Assembly (NCBI GenBank): GCA_020205615.1
Contig: CM035166.1
Location: 86,729,043 to 86,793,042, forward strand
Length of the DNA: 64,000 nucleotides
DNA from: Panax quinquefolius
Lineage: Eukaryota > Streptophyta > Magnoliopsida > Apiales > Araliaceae
Direction: 5' to 3'
Shown here: piece by piece, positions 23,557-35,145 of the stretch
How the letters are laid out: the number at the start of each line of letters is the position of its first letter
Position numbering within the stretch: position 1 is the first letter of the stretch
Program-made: the position numbers and the translations under genes
Notes under the pieces: generated by a model
The model's input: only the letters and a program-made list of their open reading frames with translations
Database searches by the model: none
Told to the model about the DNA's origin: nothing

Positions 23557-24174
23557 TTGGAAGTTTTCAAGAAACTTCAAATCAACATACCATTTGCAGA
23601 GGCCCTAGAACAAATGCCGAGCTACGCAAAATTTATGAAAGGGATTCTGTCTAGGAAGAAGAAATGGGACGATTTTGAGACTGTAGCACTAACAGAGGAG
23701 TTTAGTTCGGTATTACAGCAGAAATTACCACCAAAACTCAAGGACCCGGGGAGCTTCACTATCCCATGCACAATCGGGAATATGCATTTCAGCAAGTGTT
23801 TACGTGATTTGGGGGCAAGTGTAAACCTGATGTCATTGTCAGTATACTTAGAATTGGGTTTACCTACACCAAGGCCGACGAACATTTCATTACAATTGGC
23901 AGATAGGTCAGTCACATATCCAAGAGGCATAGTAGAGGACATTTTAGTGAAGGTGGATAAGTTTATATTCCCTGCGCACTTTATCATTCTGGATTTCGAG
24001 GAGGATAAGAACATACCGATTATCCTAGGGAGACCTTTCTTTGCTACGGGAAGGACACTCATAGACGTGCAAAAAGGAGAGCTTACTATGAGAGTCTAAG
24101 ATCAAGAAATCAAATTTAATGTGTTCAAGGCCATGAAATTCCCTACGGATGAGGAAGAATGTTTTCGGATGGAT
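23557..24174 (+). pseudogene. Athila protease region
   Basis: Contains the linker MEVFKKLQINIPFAEALEQM with PSYAKFMKGIL and the retropepsin-like domain with CLRDLGASVNLM (active-site Asp in DLGAS), then LQLADRSVTYPRGIVEDILV, FIILDFEEDKNIPIILGRPF and DVQKGELTMRV. The domain is intact as a 180-residue frame to TAA at 24097. Related elements continue to read through toward RT, so this stop probably truncates the polyprotein. It is the best preserved coding part of the element. Confidence 0.87.
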
Positions 24175-25497
24175 TAAATTGAGCAAATCATCAGTGAAGA
24201 TATGAGCAAGAGTTTGGTCAACGATCCATTAGAAACAACCTTACTAGGGGATGAAGAAAAGGATGACCCAAAACTTGTGGACGTCTTACAGATGCTAGAC
24301 TCAATGCCACGAGTTAGCAGATTCAGAGCACCGTTTGAACCTTTGCACACGGAGGAAAAAGCTGCTAAAAAACTGAAACCGTCATTAGAGGAGCCACCAA
24401 CATTGGAGCTTAAGCCACTCCCTAAACATCTCAGGTATACGTACTTAGGCAATTCAAATTCTTTACCTGTAATTATTTCTGCTGCACTTAACGAATTGCA
24501 GGAAGAAAAAGTTGTTGAGGGTGCTCAGGGATCACAAATCGGCGATTGGTTGGACGATTGCGGATATAAAGGGAATTAGTCCGTCATTCTGTATGCACAA
24601 GATTCTGATGGAGGATGATGCAAGACCGTCGGTGGAGCATCAACGTCGACTTAACCCAATTATGAAGGAAGTGGTAAAGAATGAAATTGCGAAATTATTG
24701 GATCCGATATCATATATCCAATTTGAAAACGATAAATGGGTTAGTCCGATTCATTGTGTGTAAAAAAGGGGGAATGACCGTGATAGAATGAGGACAACGA
24801 GTTAATTCCAACAAAACGTTGATGAGGATGGAGGTGTGCATCGATTATAGGAGATTGAATAAGGCAACCCAAAAGATCATTTCCCACCGCCTTTATTGAT
24901 CAAATATTAGGCAGATTAAGCGGGACATGAGTACTCACTGTTTATTGGATGGATACTCGGGCTATAACGGATCGCCATCGCTCCCGAGGATCGAGAGAAG
25001 ACAACATTTACATGCCCCTTACGACACATTTGCATTCGAGGAGGATGTCATTTGGGTTATCTGATGCACTGCAACTTTCAACGGTGTATGATGGCCATTT
25101 TTTGGATATGGTGGAGAAGAATGTTGAAGTCTTCATGGAAGATTTCTCGGTCTATGGAGACAACTTTGATACTTGCTTAGGGAATCTGGTCATGGTATTG
25201 AAGCGATGTAAAGATACAAACCTCATACTCAATTGGGAAAAATGCCACTTCATGGTTGAAGAAGGCATAATTTTGGGCCATAAGGTGATGGCTCACGGAT
25301 TGGAGGTGGACAAAGCGAAGCTGGATACGATCGAGAAACAGCCTCCACCGAGCTCAGTTAAGGGTATTAGAAGTTTTTTGGGGAATACTGGGTTCTACAG
25401 AAGGTTCATAAAAGATTCATCTAAGATTGCAAAACCTCATGGGTCTTTTAGAAGGATGTTACTTTCGGTTTACTACGGAATGCAAGTCAACATTTGA
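24175..25497 (+). pseudogene. Athila reverse transcriptase (first copy)
   Basis: Begins with an acidic linker (24202-24580) up to LKPLPKHLRYTYLGNSNSLP, which precedes RT in Athila. RT blocks: GISPSFCMHKILMEDDARPS, RRLNPIMKEVVKNEIAKLLD, WVSPIHCV, then stops and shifts across the palm (24765-24960), then RMSFGLSDA, VFMEDFSVYGDNFDTC and VRGIRSFLG-like residues (IRSFLGNTGFYRRFIKD). The catalytic pair, normally DD in VFMDDFSV, reads ED here (GAA at 25138-25140). The second copy of this segment at 26021 still has GAC GAT. Confidence 0.87.
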
Positions 25498-26793
25498 ATT
25501 ATTGAAGAAATTAACTAACATTGCCCCGTGATAGTCTTTGACAGGATGGAATATGCCATTCGAGCATATGTGTGATGCAAGCGACTATGCAGTTGGGCCT
25601 GTTTTGGGACAAAGACTAGAAAAGATGTTTCACGCCATATACTATGCAAGCAAAACACTTACAGAGACGCAAATGAATTACACTACCACGAAAAAGGAAT
25701 TTCTTACAGTGGTGTATGCGTTTGACAAATTCCAGGCATACTTGATCGGGACCAAGGTGATAGTCTACACGGATCCTTCGGTGATTCGGTACCTAATAGC
25801 GAAAAAAAATGCTAAGCCACGCCTTATCCGATGGATTCTCCTACTTCAAGAGTTTGACTTAGAGATTAAAGATAGAAAGGGAACGGAGAATCAAGTTGTC
25901 GACCATTTGCGTTCAGGAGGATGTCATTCGAAGGCTATATGGCGCTAATTTAGTAACTTTCAGCGGTGTATGATGACTATTTTTTCAGATGTGGTGGAGA
26001 AGAATGTTGAAGTCTTCATGGACGATTTCTCGATTCTATGGAGACAATTTTGATACTTGCCTAGAGAATCTGGTCATGGTGTTGCGGTGATGTAAGGATA
26101 CAAACCTCATTTAAAATTGGGAAAAATACCACTTCATGATTGAAGAGGGCATAATTTTTGGGCCATAAGGTGTCGGCTCAAGGATTGGAGGTGGACAAAG
26201 TAAAGTTGGATACGATCGAGAAAGTACCTCCATCGAGCTCGATTAAGGGTATTAGAAGTTTTACGGGGCATGCTAGGTTCTACTGGAGGTTCATAAAAGA
26301 CTTCTAAGATTGCAAAACCTTTATGCGATCTTTTAGAGAAGGATGCTACTTCGACTTTTCTTTGCGGAATGCAAGTCGCGTTTGAATTGTTGAAGAAGAA
26401 ATTAAATGCAGATCCCGTGATAGTCATACCGATTTGAAAATTCCATTCGAGCTTATGTGTGATGCGAGCGACTATGCGGTTGAAATTTGTTTTGGGACAA
26501 AGAAGAGATAACGTGTTTCACGCCATATACTATGCAAGCAAAACACTCACGAGAGACTCAAATGAACTACACTACCACGAAAAGGAATTGCTTGCGGTGG
26601 TATGCAGCGTTGAAAAATTTTGGGCATACTTGATCGGGACTAAGGTAATAGTCTACACGGACCATTCGGCGATTGAATTTACCTAATTGCGAAAAAAGAT
26701 GCTAAGCCACGCCTTATCCGATGGATTCTCCTACTTCAAGAGTTTGATTTAGAAATTAAAGATAGAAAGGGGACGGAGAATCAAGTTGCCGAC
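25027..26793 (+). repeat. Tandem duplication of about 0.88 kb within Athila RT-RNase H
   Basis: 25027-25903 and 25904-26793 are two copies of the stretch from the RT palm (TCGAGGAGGATGTCATT) to the end of RNase H (GAGAATCAAGTTG). The join at 25904-25910 reads CATTTGC, the same as the start of the first copy at 25027-25033, and also matches CATTTA at the end of the second copy (26794). So the join has about 5-7 bp of microhomology. The two copies differ by many substitutions and small indels, and each kept different functional residues. Confidence 0.85.
25538..25903 (+). pseudogene. Athila RNase H (first copy)
   Basis: Reads [20 protein letters not shown] (first acidic residue), [59 protein letters not shown] and [20 protein letters not shown] followed by NQVVDHL. 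The final Asp of the family motif (VADHLSR) is present as VDHL, but the frame is cut by the duplication junction. His in TDHSA is Pro here, while the second copy has TDHSA. Confidence 0.85.
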
Positions 26794-26830
26794 CATTTAT
26801 CAAGGTTGGAAAATCCAGAGAAGAAGGATG
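25904..26830 (+). pseudogene. Athila RT-RNase H (duplicated second copy)
   Basis: Repeats the RT palm and RNase H. It has VFMDDFS (GAC GAT at 26021-26026), then many shifts, then [15 protein letters not shown] residues near 26450, [30 protein letters not shown] with HSAI, and finally the normal continuation [14 protein letters not shown] into the integrase linker. Because the downstream continuation belongs to this copy, a recombination or template slip at CATTT explains the structure. Confidence 0.82.
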
Positions 26831-28181
26831 AAGATAGATGCACAATCAACGAGTCATTCCTGGATGAGCAACTATTTGGGTTAAATGCAGAATTTCCTTG
26901 GTATGCAGACTTTGCGAATTATCTGGTGAGCAACATGCTTCCCCCTAATCTTACACGACAATAAAAAAAGAAGTTTCTTCATGACGTCAAGTGGTACATG
27001 TGGGATGAGCCTTATTTATTCAAACAGTGTGCCGACAAGATGATTAGAAGGTGTATCCCCTACAGCGAAGTGCACAATATACTGCAGGAATGCCACCATC
27101 GGCATATGGGGGACATTATAGGAGTGAGCGTACCGCAGCAAAAGTGCTTCAAGCTTGGTTTTATTGGCCGACATTGTTCAAAGACGCCCACCAATTTGTG
27201 AAAACATGTGATAGATGCCAAAGGGTGGGAAACATCTCTAAACGGAATGAGAGGCCCCTAAAACAATTCTTGAAGTGGAAATCTTTGATGTATGAGGAAT
27301 CGATTTCATGGGGCCATTCCCTTCGTCTTTGAGCAATCAGTATATTCTACTCATGGTGGATTACGTCTCGAAGTGGGTTGAAGCTGCAGCATTACCGTCC
27401 AACGATGCCAAGGTGGTCCTCAAATTCCTACAGAAAAATATTTTCACGAGGTTTGGCACACCAAGAGCAATAATCAGTGACGAAGGTAGTCACTTCTGCA
27501 ATAAGTCTTTTACAGCTATGTTTGCTAAGTATGGGGCTAACCACAAGGTGGCTACATCGTATCACCCTCAAACAAATGGACAAGCTGAGGTAAAAAAAGT
27601 GAAGTTAAGAAGATATTGGAAAAAGTCATAAATCCGAGTCGGAAAGATTGGTCACTTTGGTTGGATGATGCATTATGGGCTTACCGGACTGCATACAAAA
27701 CACCAATCGAGATGTCACCATATCAACTCTTTTACGAAAAAACATGTCACTTACCGGTGGAGCTACAACACAAAGCCTACTGGACAATACAGAAATTGAA
27801 TTTTGATCAATCCGTCGTAGGAGAAAAGAGGCTACTCCAACTAAATGAGCTCGACGAATTTCGACTTCAAGCATACGAGAACGCCAAGCTATACAAAGAA
27901 AAGGTTAAAAGATGGCACGACCATTAATTGTGCATCGAACATTCGAGCCAGGTCAATCAGTCCTCTTGTTCAAATCACGGCTGCGATTGTTTCCAGGAAA
28001 GCTTAAGTTGAGATGGTCAGGACCATTCACTATAAAGCGAGTATTCCCTCATGGCGCCGTTGAACTCTACATTCGTAATCCATTAAAGACGTTCAAGGTT
28101 AATGGTCAACGGATAAAGCATTACTGGGGTGGCAAGTCAAACTGGGATTTCGTCAACATTACCCTCGCCGATACACAGTAA
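26830..28181 (+). pseudogene. Athila integrase
   Basis: The N-terminal region shows WDEPYLFKQCADKMIRRCIP, H residues in CHHRHMGDIIG/GHYRS, and CDRCQRVGNISKRNE, the HHCC zinc-binding motif. A frameshift near 27295 precedes the core, IDFMGPF (first Asp). Next are LLMVDYVSKWVEAAALPSND, ISDEGSHFCNKSF (second Asp) and [12 protein letters not shown] (Glu). A frameshift near 27600 then leads to [20 protein letters not shown] and [12 protein letters not shown], and another near 27915 to the C-terminal part PGKLKLRWSGPFTIKRVFPH and VNGQRIKHYWGG. Catalytic residues are present. Confidence 0.9.
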
Positions 28182-29045
28182 AACAGGGAGTAGTCATGCT
28201 GAATGACTTAAAATCAAGCGCTAATTGGGAGGCAACACAATATTTCGTTATTTTTCATGGTTTTATTTATAATTGTTAGAATGTAGCTTTTATTAAGTAG
28301 TCGGTAGGTATTATAGAGTAAACATTTTGTTGAAACTCTCAATCATACTCCAAGCCATCAATAATCTAACATTTTGCATGTTAATGGTTGCAAGAGGGGT
28401 CTAAAATGAGTAAGAGCAACAACGGGCAAGAAAAGAAGGAAAATCGGATAATTTTGATCTGCACTTTTGGAAGCCAAAATCTGAAGTCAGTGGGCATGCC
28501 CGCTGGAGTGGGCTAAAATGACCTTGCACCCCCCGCTGGGGAGGGGGTCCTTGATTCTGGGCAGACACGTTCAACATATACACACGCTGCCTTCTTATTT
28601 CCCCACTACACATTTTTTGTTTATCTCATTCTCCTTCACCCAAACCACCCACCCTCCATTACAAGACCACTTAACCCACTCCTTCTACCATGATTACACT
28701 AGGATTCACCCTCTCACCCCATTACCAAACTTACATCCATTAATCCCATCATCAGGATTGGGCCACGTCCTCTCCCCTACATAACCTCTATATAAACCCT
28801 ACCACATACCTCCCATATTCATCACCACAAATTTTGAATTCATCAAGAAATTGGGGAACACATAGCATACTTGAGAGTAAGTTACCTTTATATTGAGTTT
28901 TCATCCTCTCTCCACTGAAGTACCATAGAAACAATCGAGTTTTGGGGGAAGAACGGACTGTGCACACCAAGTGTTTGACAAATTAAGTGAACCAAGTGTA
29001 AGGGGAAGGTAGTGTGTGCTAGCATGTTTTAACATCCAAAAATCA
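28182..29045 (+). other. Athila spacer between integrase and extra ORF
   Basis: No coding region. It includes a copy of the LTR GC-rich module at 28496-28548, a C/T-rich, G-poor stretch (28570-28760), TATATAAA at 28789-28796 and a donor-like GTAAGT at 28877. These could form a promoter and leader for the extra ORF, whose ATG is 250 bp past the TATA-like site. Confidence 0.6.
28789..28796 (+). promoter_or_regulatory. Candidate internal TATA box upstream of Athila extra ORF
   Basis: TATATAAA in CCTCTATATAAACCC, following the C/T-rich stretch. The base context is unlike the surrounding AT-rich element DNA and like a plant core promoter. There is no direct evidence of use. Confidence 0.4.
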
Positions 29046-30255
29046 ATGGCTTCACAACCGACATCCAAATGCCAAAGGGGAGAGAGTTCAAGATCCGCTC
29101 AACCGACACGAACATATGATCGACGAAAATTTATGAGTACCACCGCCGCCGACCAGTATGACTACATGCTAACCAAAGCCCTTACGCCGGAGCATGGATT
29201 GGCCCCCGAGGGAAATGATGTCTCAAATTTATCAAAAGGGGTGGCTCAAACTCACCGAACATCCGGTCCCTCCCGTTGTCAACATTGTCAAGGAATTTTA
29301 TGCAAACGCCGAAGACAAAGCCCCATTCAATGCGTTTGTGCGGGGTCGCATGGTCCCGTTCAGTGATGATGCCATCAATGCCTATTATCAGTTGTGGGTG
29401 CCACAACAGTGTCAGTATGCACAATTGAGGGATTTTGACCCTGACTACGAGGAGGTTATTACAAACATGACAAAGCCGGGAACATCTTGGATCAAAGGTC
29501 GAAAGGAGAGTACAGTGTTCCATAGCAAGGACCTTAATGGTATGGAAAAATATGGTATGTATGCTTCTTATGTGCTAAATTGCTTAGTCAACACACTTGA
29601 GACGTCACCAAAGAGCAAGCGTTCTTGTTTGTACGCAATTATGCAAGATTTCATTATTGACGTTGGGGCAATTATCAGTTTCTCCATCCGTCGGTGTTTA
29701 CGTGGAAATTTTTTGGGCGGCTTGCCACACCCATCACTCATCTGTGAGTTATGTCGTAATGCAGGGGTGAGATGGTCCGATGATGAGCCTACTAAAATGC
29801 TACTCACTTTGCTTGATTCTAGAATGATAGCGCGGTATTCTGTATGGGCAGGAGGTGAGTCACATCCACGAGGTCTGGGTTTTATTTTTCCATCGGCGTC
29901 GAAAGACGAAGTCGATGCAGAAGATACCTCGGAGGATGAGGATGAGGATGAAGCTATGGGAGATCATGGAATCGAGCTGGTACCGCAGACCGAGGCAATA
30001 TCCACTCCTCAGTTCCTTGAGTTTCAAAATCAGATGACTGCGCATAATAGGGCAACACGCTGGGAAATGTGGTGATTGGCGATGCGACAAGATCACATGT
30101 TTGATGCTATGAACGCATCTTTCGCCTCACTTAACACAACACTCCAAAGCTTCAATCCGACGGCTTAATATCCATATCACCAACCTGGACCACTGCCTCG
30201 ATTTCCTCCAAGTGATTCTGATGATGATGAGCACCAACCACCTCCCCAGACTTAG
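29046..30255 (+). pseudogene. Athila extra ORF (putative plant transposon protein domain)
   Basis: The third gene of Athila elements, at the place sometimes called env-like. It starts MASQPTSKCQRGESSRSAQP. A frameshift near 29200 moves to the frame with MMSQIYQKGWLKLTEHPVPP, VVNIVKEFYANAEDKAPFNA, FVRGRMVPFSDDAINAYYQL, RSCLYAIMQDFIIDVGAIIS and HPSLICELCRNAGVRW, a pattern shared with plant proteins annotated as putative plant transposon protein domain. An acidic run (EDTSEDEDEDEAM) follows. TGA at 30073 breaks it before a coiled tail ending in HQPPPQT. I see no signal peptide or membrane segment, so an envelope role is not supported. Confidence 0.82.
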
Positions 30256-31392
30256 GCGAGTGCAGGGAAGTCCTCATGCAATTAATTTAATTTTTATCCA
30301 ATGAGGGCATTATTTTACTTAAGTTTGGGGGATTTAATGTTTATTTGCATGCATTTATTATTTTTGTTTTCATTTCTAGTTTGCATAGTAGATTAGGTGT
30401 TTGTATAGTAGTTTAGGTCATTTTGCTGCATTGTTTTCATTTCCGTTATTATCAAGTAAAAAAAAAAAAATTAGTTAAATATTGTGTTTGCATATGTCCA
30501 ACGGTGCTGCAGTTCATATTATTTGTGGGCCAATGATGAGATTGTGAACAAGTTAACCACTACAGTATTTATTATTAGAACTGTGAGACAATTTCCGTTA
30601 TGAATCGATTCTTGGACTTGTTTGAAATTGTTATAAAAAGGTTAGCACTAATAACATCTTTGTTGACCGGTCAATTCAAATTGATACATAAATAGTTTCT
30701 AAAGGATAATGCTAGGGTAAACGAGAAAGCGACAAGGATAGGCAGTAAAGGCTAAAATTAGGCAAAAACCAAAGTTTGGGGGAGTATATGTGGTATATAA
30801 GCTTTGGAAAAAAAATTAGAAAAAAAATATGAAACATGTTGAGTCTTGTGGTGGGTTGATGAGTAACACTCCCCATAAACACAAGCGTGAGATGGAGCAT
30901 AAAACGCACTCACCAACCATCTATCTAAGAAAAAGGGGGAATAATGACGAGAAAAGAGAAAAAAGCTCCCGTGTAAAAATAAGAAGAAAGTATAAGTATC
31001 CTGCATGTACCCGTGAATTTGGTATTGTTTAATTTTAATTGGGTTGTGCCTATCTTTAAAATTTTTAAGATTGCACTATATGATTCCTTCTAAGAAATTG
31101 TTTATGTATTGAATTTGGGTCCGTATCAGTTATCTTAGATGATGATCACACACGCACGCTATACCAGTGATAATTGTTCAAGATTTGAGAATTAATACGA
31201 AAGTGTGGATTGGTTTTGGTAATTCGTATTGTAAAGTTGCTTGTTTTCTCTGAGGTCGATGGGATAACTTAGTTTCTGCGATATTGTTGGATTCTTAGGC
31301 ATTTAGATTTTATTTATTTCATTTCATTGAATTGCATAGCATGTTGTTTGTTTTGTGCTCGAGGACTAGCACGATTTAAGTTTGGGGGATAT
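30256..31392 (+). other. Athila 3' untranslated region and polypurine tract
   Basis: Noncoding and AT-rich. AAGTTTGGGGGA occurs three times: about 30321, 30772 and 31376. The last (TTTGGGGGATA, 31381-31391) lies just before the LTR and is the likely polypurine tract; the other two are probably extra or duplicated tracts. Confidence 0.7.
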
Positions 31393-32770
31393 TGATAAGT
31401 GGGTTTAATATACACGAATCGATATTCATTTCAAGTTTAAATTCATCGTTATATTTTTGTTTTGTGTTCGTTTTCACTTGTTTCATGTCATTTTATGTGT
31501 AGGGTGGTTATTGATGCAAGTGGTTAAGAAAGACGGAGTTTTTGGAGCGAAAGTGGAAAAACGCATGAAGTTGGAATTTTTCTTTAGCAGTAGCCATGCC
31601 CGCCGTGAAGGTGCCTTTTAAGTTTGTACCCTCGTCTTGGTAGGGATCTTAGAATCACGAGAATCTCACTGGCTTTTGAAGGCCTTTGCAACATGGGTTG
31701 TTAATGTTTTGTGAGGCGCCTGGACTCTAAAGAAGGGGGATCTCGACCAGAAATAGGAGAGATGAATTTAACGTGGAAAAATAGCAAATCACATAACACA
31801 AGAAGCATAATTCAGAAATAAATTCAGGGATTCAAGTGCGAGCTTTGGAGGAGTAATTTGAAGATATTATCATGATGGTTACAATTCTAGGCTATGTGGA
31901 GGGTGTTCATTATTCTTCTTCTCTTTAGTCTTTTATTTGTAATTAAAAGGATGATTTCGTTAGATTATTCAGTTTTTAATTCATTCGCTATGAACTAATT
32001 CGCTTATTAGACTTGTGATGGATCCTTGGGAGAAACGACAATTCTATAACTTTGATTTCCAATTCAATAAAATATTTTCAGTTTATCTATGTTAATTCAA
32101 GCATGAATTTATGAATTGTTTGATCAACAATTCCTCTTGGATTTGAATGGAATCGAGAGGATATTCAAATCTAGACCTAGTTAATGTAGCATGTGTCATA
32201 AATTTTGTGAATAGCAGATTTTTGATTATTGTTAAGGTAGAGATATGCTTGACATCACATGTAATCAGATAGAGAACTTAAGCTTAAACCTTCTTTAATT
32301 GCAGTTCACATAGAGATATAGTGAGTTGGTTGATTTAGGTGTTTAACTTATTTGTATCTTAATTGTGGATTTAAGTTAATATGGTATTAGTGCATCGAGA
32401 GGTGGCTAGTATTATATTCGTGTTCTTGATTAATAAACTTGGATATTAAATTGAGTTGGAATAAAGGTTTAAAAATCATAGTGAAGCTCAGGGTGAAATC
32501 ATAAGTCTAATTTCCATTAATTGTTTGAAATTCCGGATTTTGGTATTAGTGATTATTTTGTGATAGTTTATTTATTTATTAATTTAGTTTCTATAATTTT
32601 AAACCATTGATTTGAATAGTTTAATAGAATTAGGATTAATAGAAAATTGATAATTGTGAAGTTAAAATTCTTGCTAATTTGTCCTCGTGGGAATGATACT
32701 TTATTCATTACTATATTACTTGTTGACCACGTACACTTGCGTGTTTTGTGCGTATCGATTATACCCAACA
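31393..32770 (+). repeat. Athila 3' LTR
   Basis: 1378 bp, matching the 5' LTR from TGATAAGTGGGTTTAATATA to TATACCCAACA. The GC-rich module is decayed (GCCCGCCGTGAAGGTGCC and ACCCTCGTCTTGGTAGGG at about 31600-31645). It is followed directly by the target duplication GTGAT and the rest of A2. Confidence 0.92.
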
Positions 32771-33850
32771 GTGATCACGGGTAAGCTAATCATAAACTCT
32801 AGCGAAGTTTATACCTTATTTGATACCGGTTCTACCCATTCCTTTATTTCTCGTACTTGCGCTCAACGTTTAAATTTAACTTTGGAGAAATTAGACTTTG
32901 ATTTATCTGTTGAAACTCCGTTGGGAGAAACCTTCATTACATCCACTATTTATAAGTCTTGTTTGATTCAAATCGGTAACCGCACGTTACCTGTCGATCT
33001 TATCTCTTTGAAAATACTAGCATTTGATGTGATTTTAGGGATTGATTGGTTAACTACTCATCATGCTAAAATCGATTATTTTCGTAAGGTTGTTAGCTTT
33101 CATATTCCTAACCAACCTATTATGCGAATTCAAGCAACCAAACCACTAAAGTCGATCACTGTCAAATCAAGCCATAAAGCTATTCGTTTATTGAAAAATG
33201 GATGTCAATCTTTCTTAGCCCATGTCACAAATTTATATAAAAATACATCAGATTTGAATGATATTTCTATTGTTAATAAATTTCCTGACGTATTCCCTAA
33301 AGAACTTCCTGTCCTACCCCAGAGCGTGAAATCGAGTTTTGTATTGATCTTAAACCCGGTAAAAAACCCATTTCCAAAGCCCCATATCGAATGGCTCCTA
33401 TTTAACTTCAGGAGTTAAAAACCCAACTGCAAGAATTGTTAGACATCGGTTTCATTCATCCTAGTACGTCTCTTTGAGGTGCTCCTATTCTATTCGTAAA
33501 GAAGAAAGATAGACGTATGCGACTTTGTATTGACTATCGGGAGTTGAATCATGTCACCGTCAAATATAGGTACCCGTTACCTCGAATTGATGTCTTGTTT
33601 GACCAGTTGAAAGGTGCTAAATTCTTTTCAAACATCAACCTTTGTTCTGGATATCATTAGTTAAAAGTTAAAACTGATGACATTCCAAAGACTGCTTTCA
33701 GAACTCAGTACGGGCATTACGAATTCCTAGTCATGTCTTTTGGATTGACTAATGCTCCTGCGACCTTCATGGATATAATGAACCGAGTATTCAAGGAATA
33801 TTTGGATCATTTTATTGTTGTCTTTATTGATGACATCCTCATATACTCCA
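32771..33850 (+). pseudogene. A2 protease and RT, cut by P2
   Basis: Continues A2 after the Athila element. Protease: LFDTGSTHSFISRTC (Asp codon at 32822) and [18 protein letters not shown]. It carries the same one-base loss as A1 (CTACCCCAGAGCG, about 33318). RT follows: GFIHPSTSL with a TGA for Trp (33475), [11 protein letters not shown], a TAG near 33658, [12 protein letters not shown], and FIDD with the catalytic pair at 33829-33834. The sequence stops at ATATACTCCA, 16 bp later, where P2 begins. CTCCA (33846-33850) is the expected target duplication, its partner lying outside the window. Confidence 0.85.
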
Positions 33851-34899
33851 TGTCAACGTCGGGATTTTTAGATGTCCCTTTCCGTTACTTGTTCTTTGGT
33901 GTTCTCATTTTAGGTGAGATTTGTTTGAAAAAATAAGTGAAAAAGGTCCGAAATGTATATCTTTGTCGATGATGGATTTATTAAGAGTCGCCGATTGGTT
34001 TTTAAATGGTTGTACCAACACAACCGGAGAAAAGGTTTTTACATTGACCCGGTGATGTGACACTGCGCTAAGCGGGTCGGTGAAATCGAGATTCATTAGG
34101 GTCCGGGGACTTGGTTATGCGGAGGGAAGGTGTTAGGCACCCAGACATCCGTGATACTACGGTGACCGCCTCTTTTCAAGAAACTATTATCTGAATGTGT
34201 GTGTGTGTGGGTTGATGTCTTTGTTATTTAGAAGTAGTGTGAGGCCTCGTCAGCACCTATATATACTGAGGGTTTGAATTTATGTAAAAATTCAATTTTA
34301 AGCAAGATATGGTAGTGATGTTTTAAAAAATGTTTTTCAAACCCTGATGCTCAATAGTAATTGAGACCTTTTACACTCTCATTTTATTAAGTGTTCGGCT
34401 TGATTAAATTTATTTTCTGAGATCACGAGGCATCCAAATGCGAAAATAATGTACAAAATAATGTCGACTTCCTCATGGGTATGGAAACCATCTAAGGAAA
34501 TTCGAGACACCATGAGAATAATTTACAAAGTCATTTACATTTGAAAATGTCCATCACGAGAACTGAATCTAGATCCGATAAATTTGAATCGTGATCACAT
34601 GATTCTAGGCGCACAAAATCTTTGCAATTTGTATGAAAGCGATAAGCAAGTATATATATAAAAGCTGTAAATATATATATACAGACATGATCACCAACCA
34701 CGAAGCACCTCCATGGGGGATCAGAAATATAAATAAAGCTGTAAAAGCTATCAACCGCCACGGAGGAACTTCCAGGCAGGACGAAAGCGTAAATAAAGTC
34801 AGTAAATACGGATCCAAGCGCCATGAAGGAAACTCGATCGGGACAAAATGTAAAGAAAGTTGTATAAAGCGATCAAGCGCCACGTAAGTAAACTCAAGT

Positions 34900-34962
34900 A
34901 GACGGAATATATATATATAAGCGATAAATGCAGGATGTAAAATCGGGCTCATCGAGCGAGTT

Positions 34963-35034
<72 letters not shown>

Positions 35035-35085
35035 CGAATAAACGCAGGATGTAAAATCCAAGATCATCGAGCAGTCCCATAACAG

Positions 35086-35145
<60 letters not shown>

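Larger units (their letters stand above)
20447..32770 (+). mobile_element. Complete Athila-type LTR retrotransposon, 12.3 kb
   Basis: Two LTRs (20447-21827 and 31393-32770), each opening TGATAAGTGG and ending AACA, enclose a tRNA-Asp-like primer site, gag, protease, RT/RNase H, integrase, an extra ORF and a polypurine tract. The perfect target duplication GTGAT lies at 20442-20446 and 32771-32775. It sits inside the A2 gag-protease junction. The order of parts, the primer site TGGCGTCGTTGCCGGGGA and the gag sequence (DPNEHLVNFLELCDTFRF) identify Athila. About a dozen differences in the first 185 bases of the two LTRs, counted by eye, indicate an old insertion. All genes are broken. Confidence 0.95.

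Noticed and set aside
29046..30255. Envelope protein for the Athila extra ORF
   Set aside because: No signal peptide, membrane segment or surface-protein features; it matches the plant transposon protein pattern.
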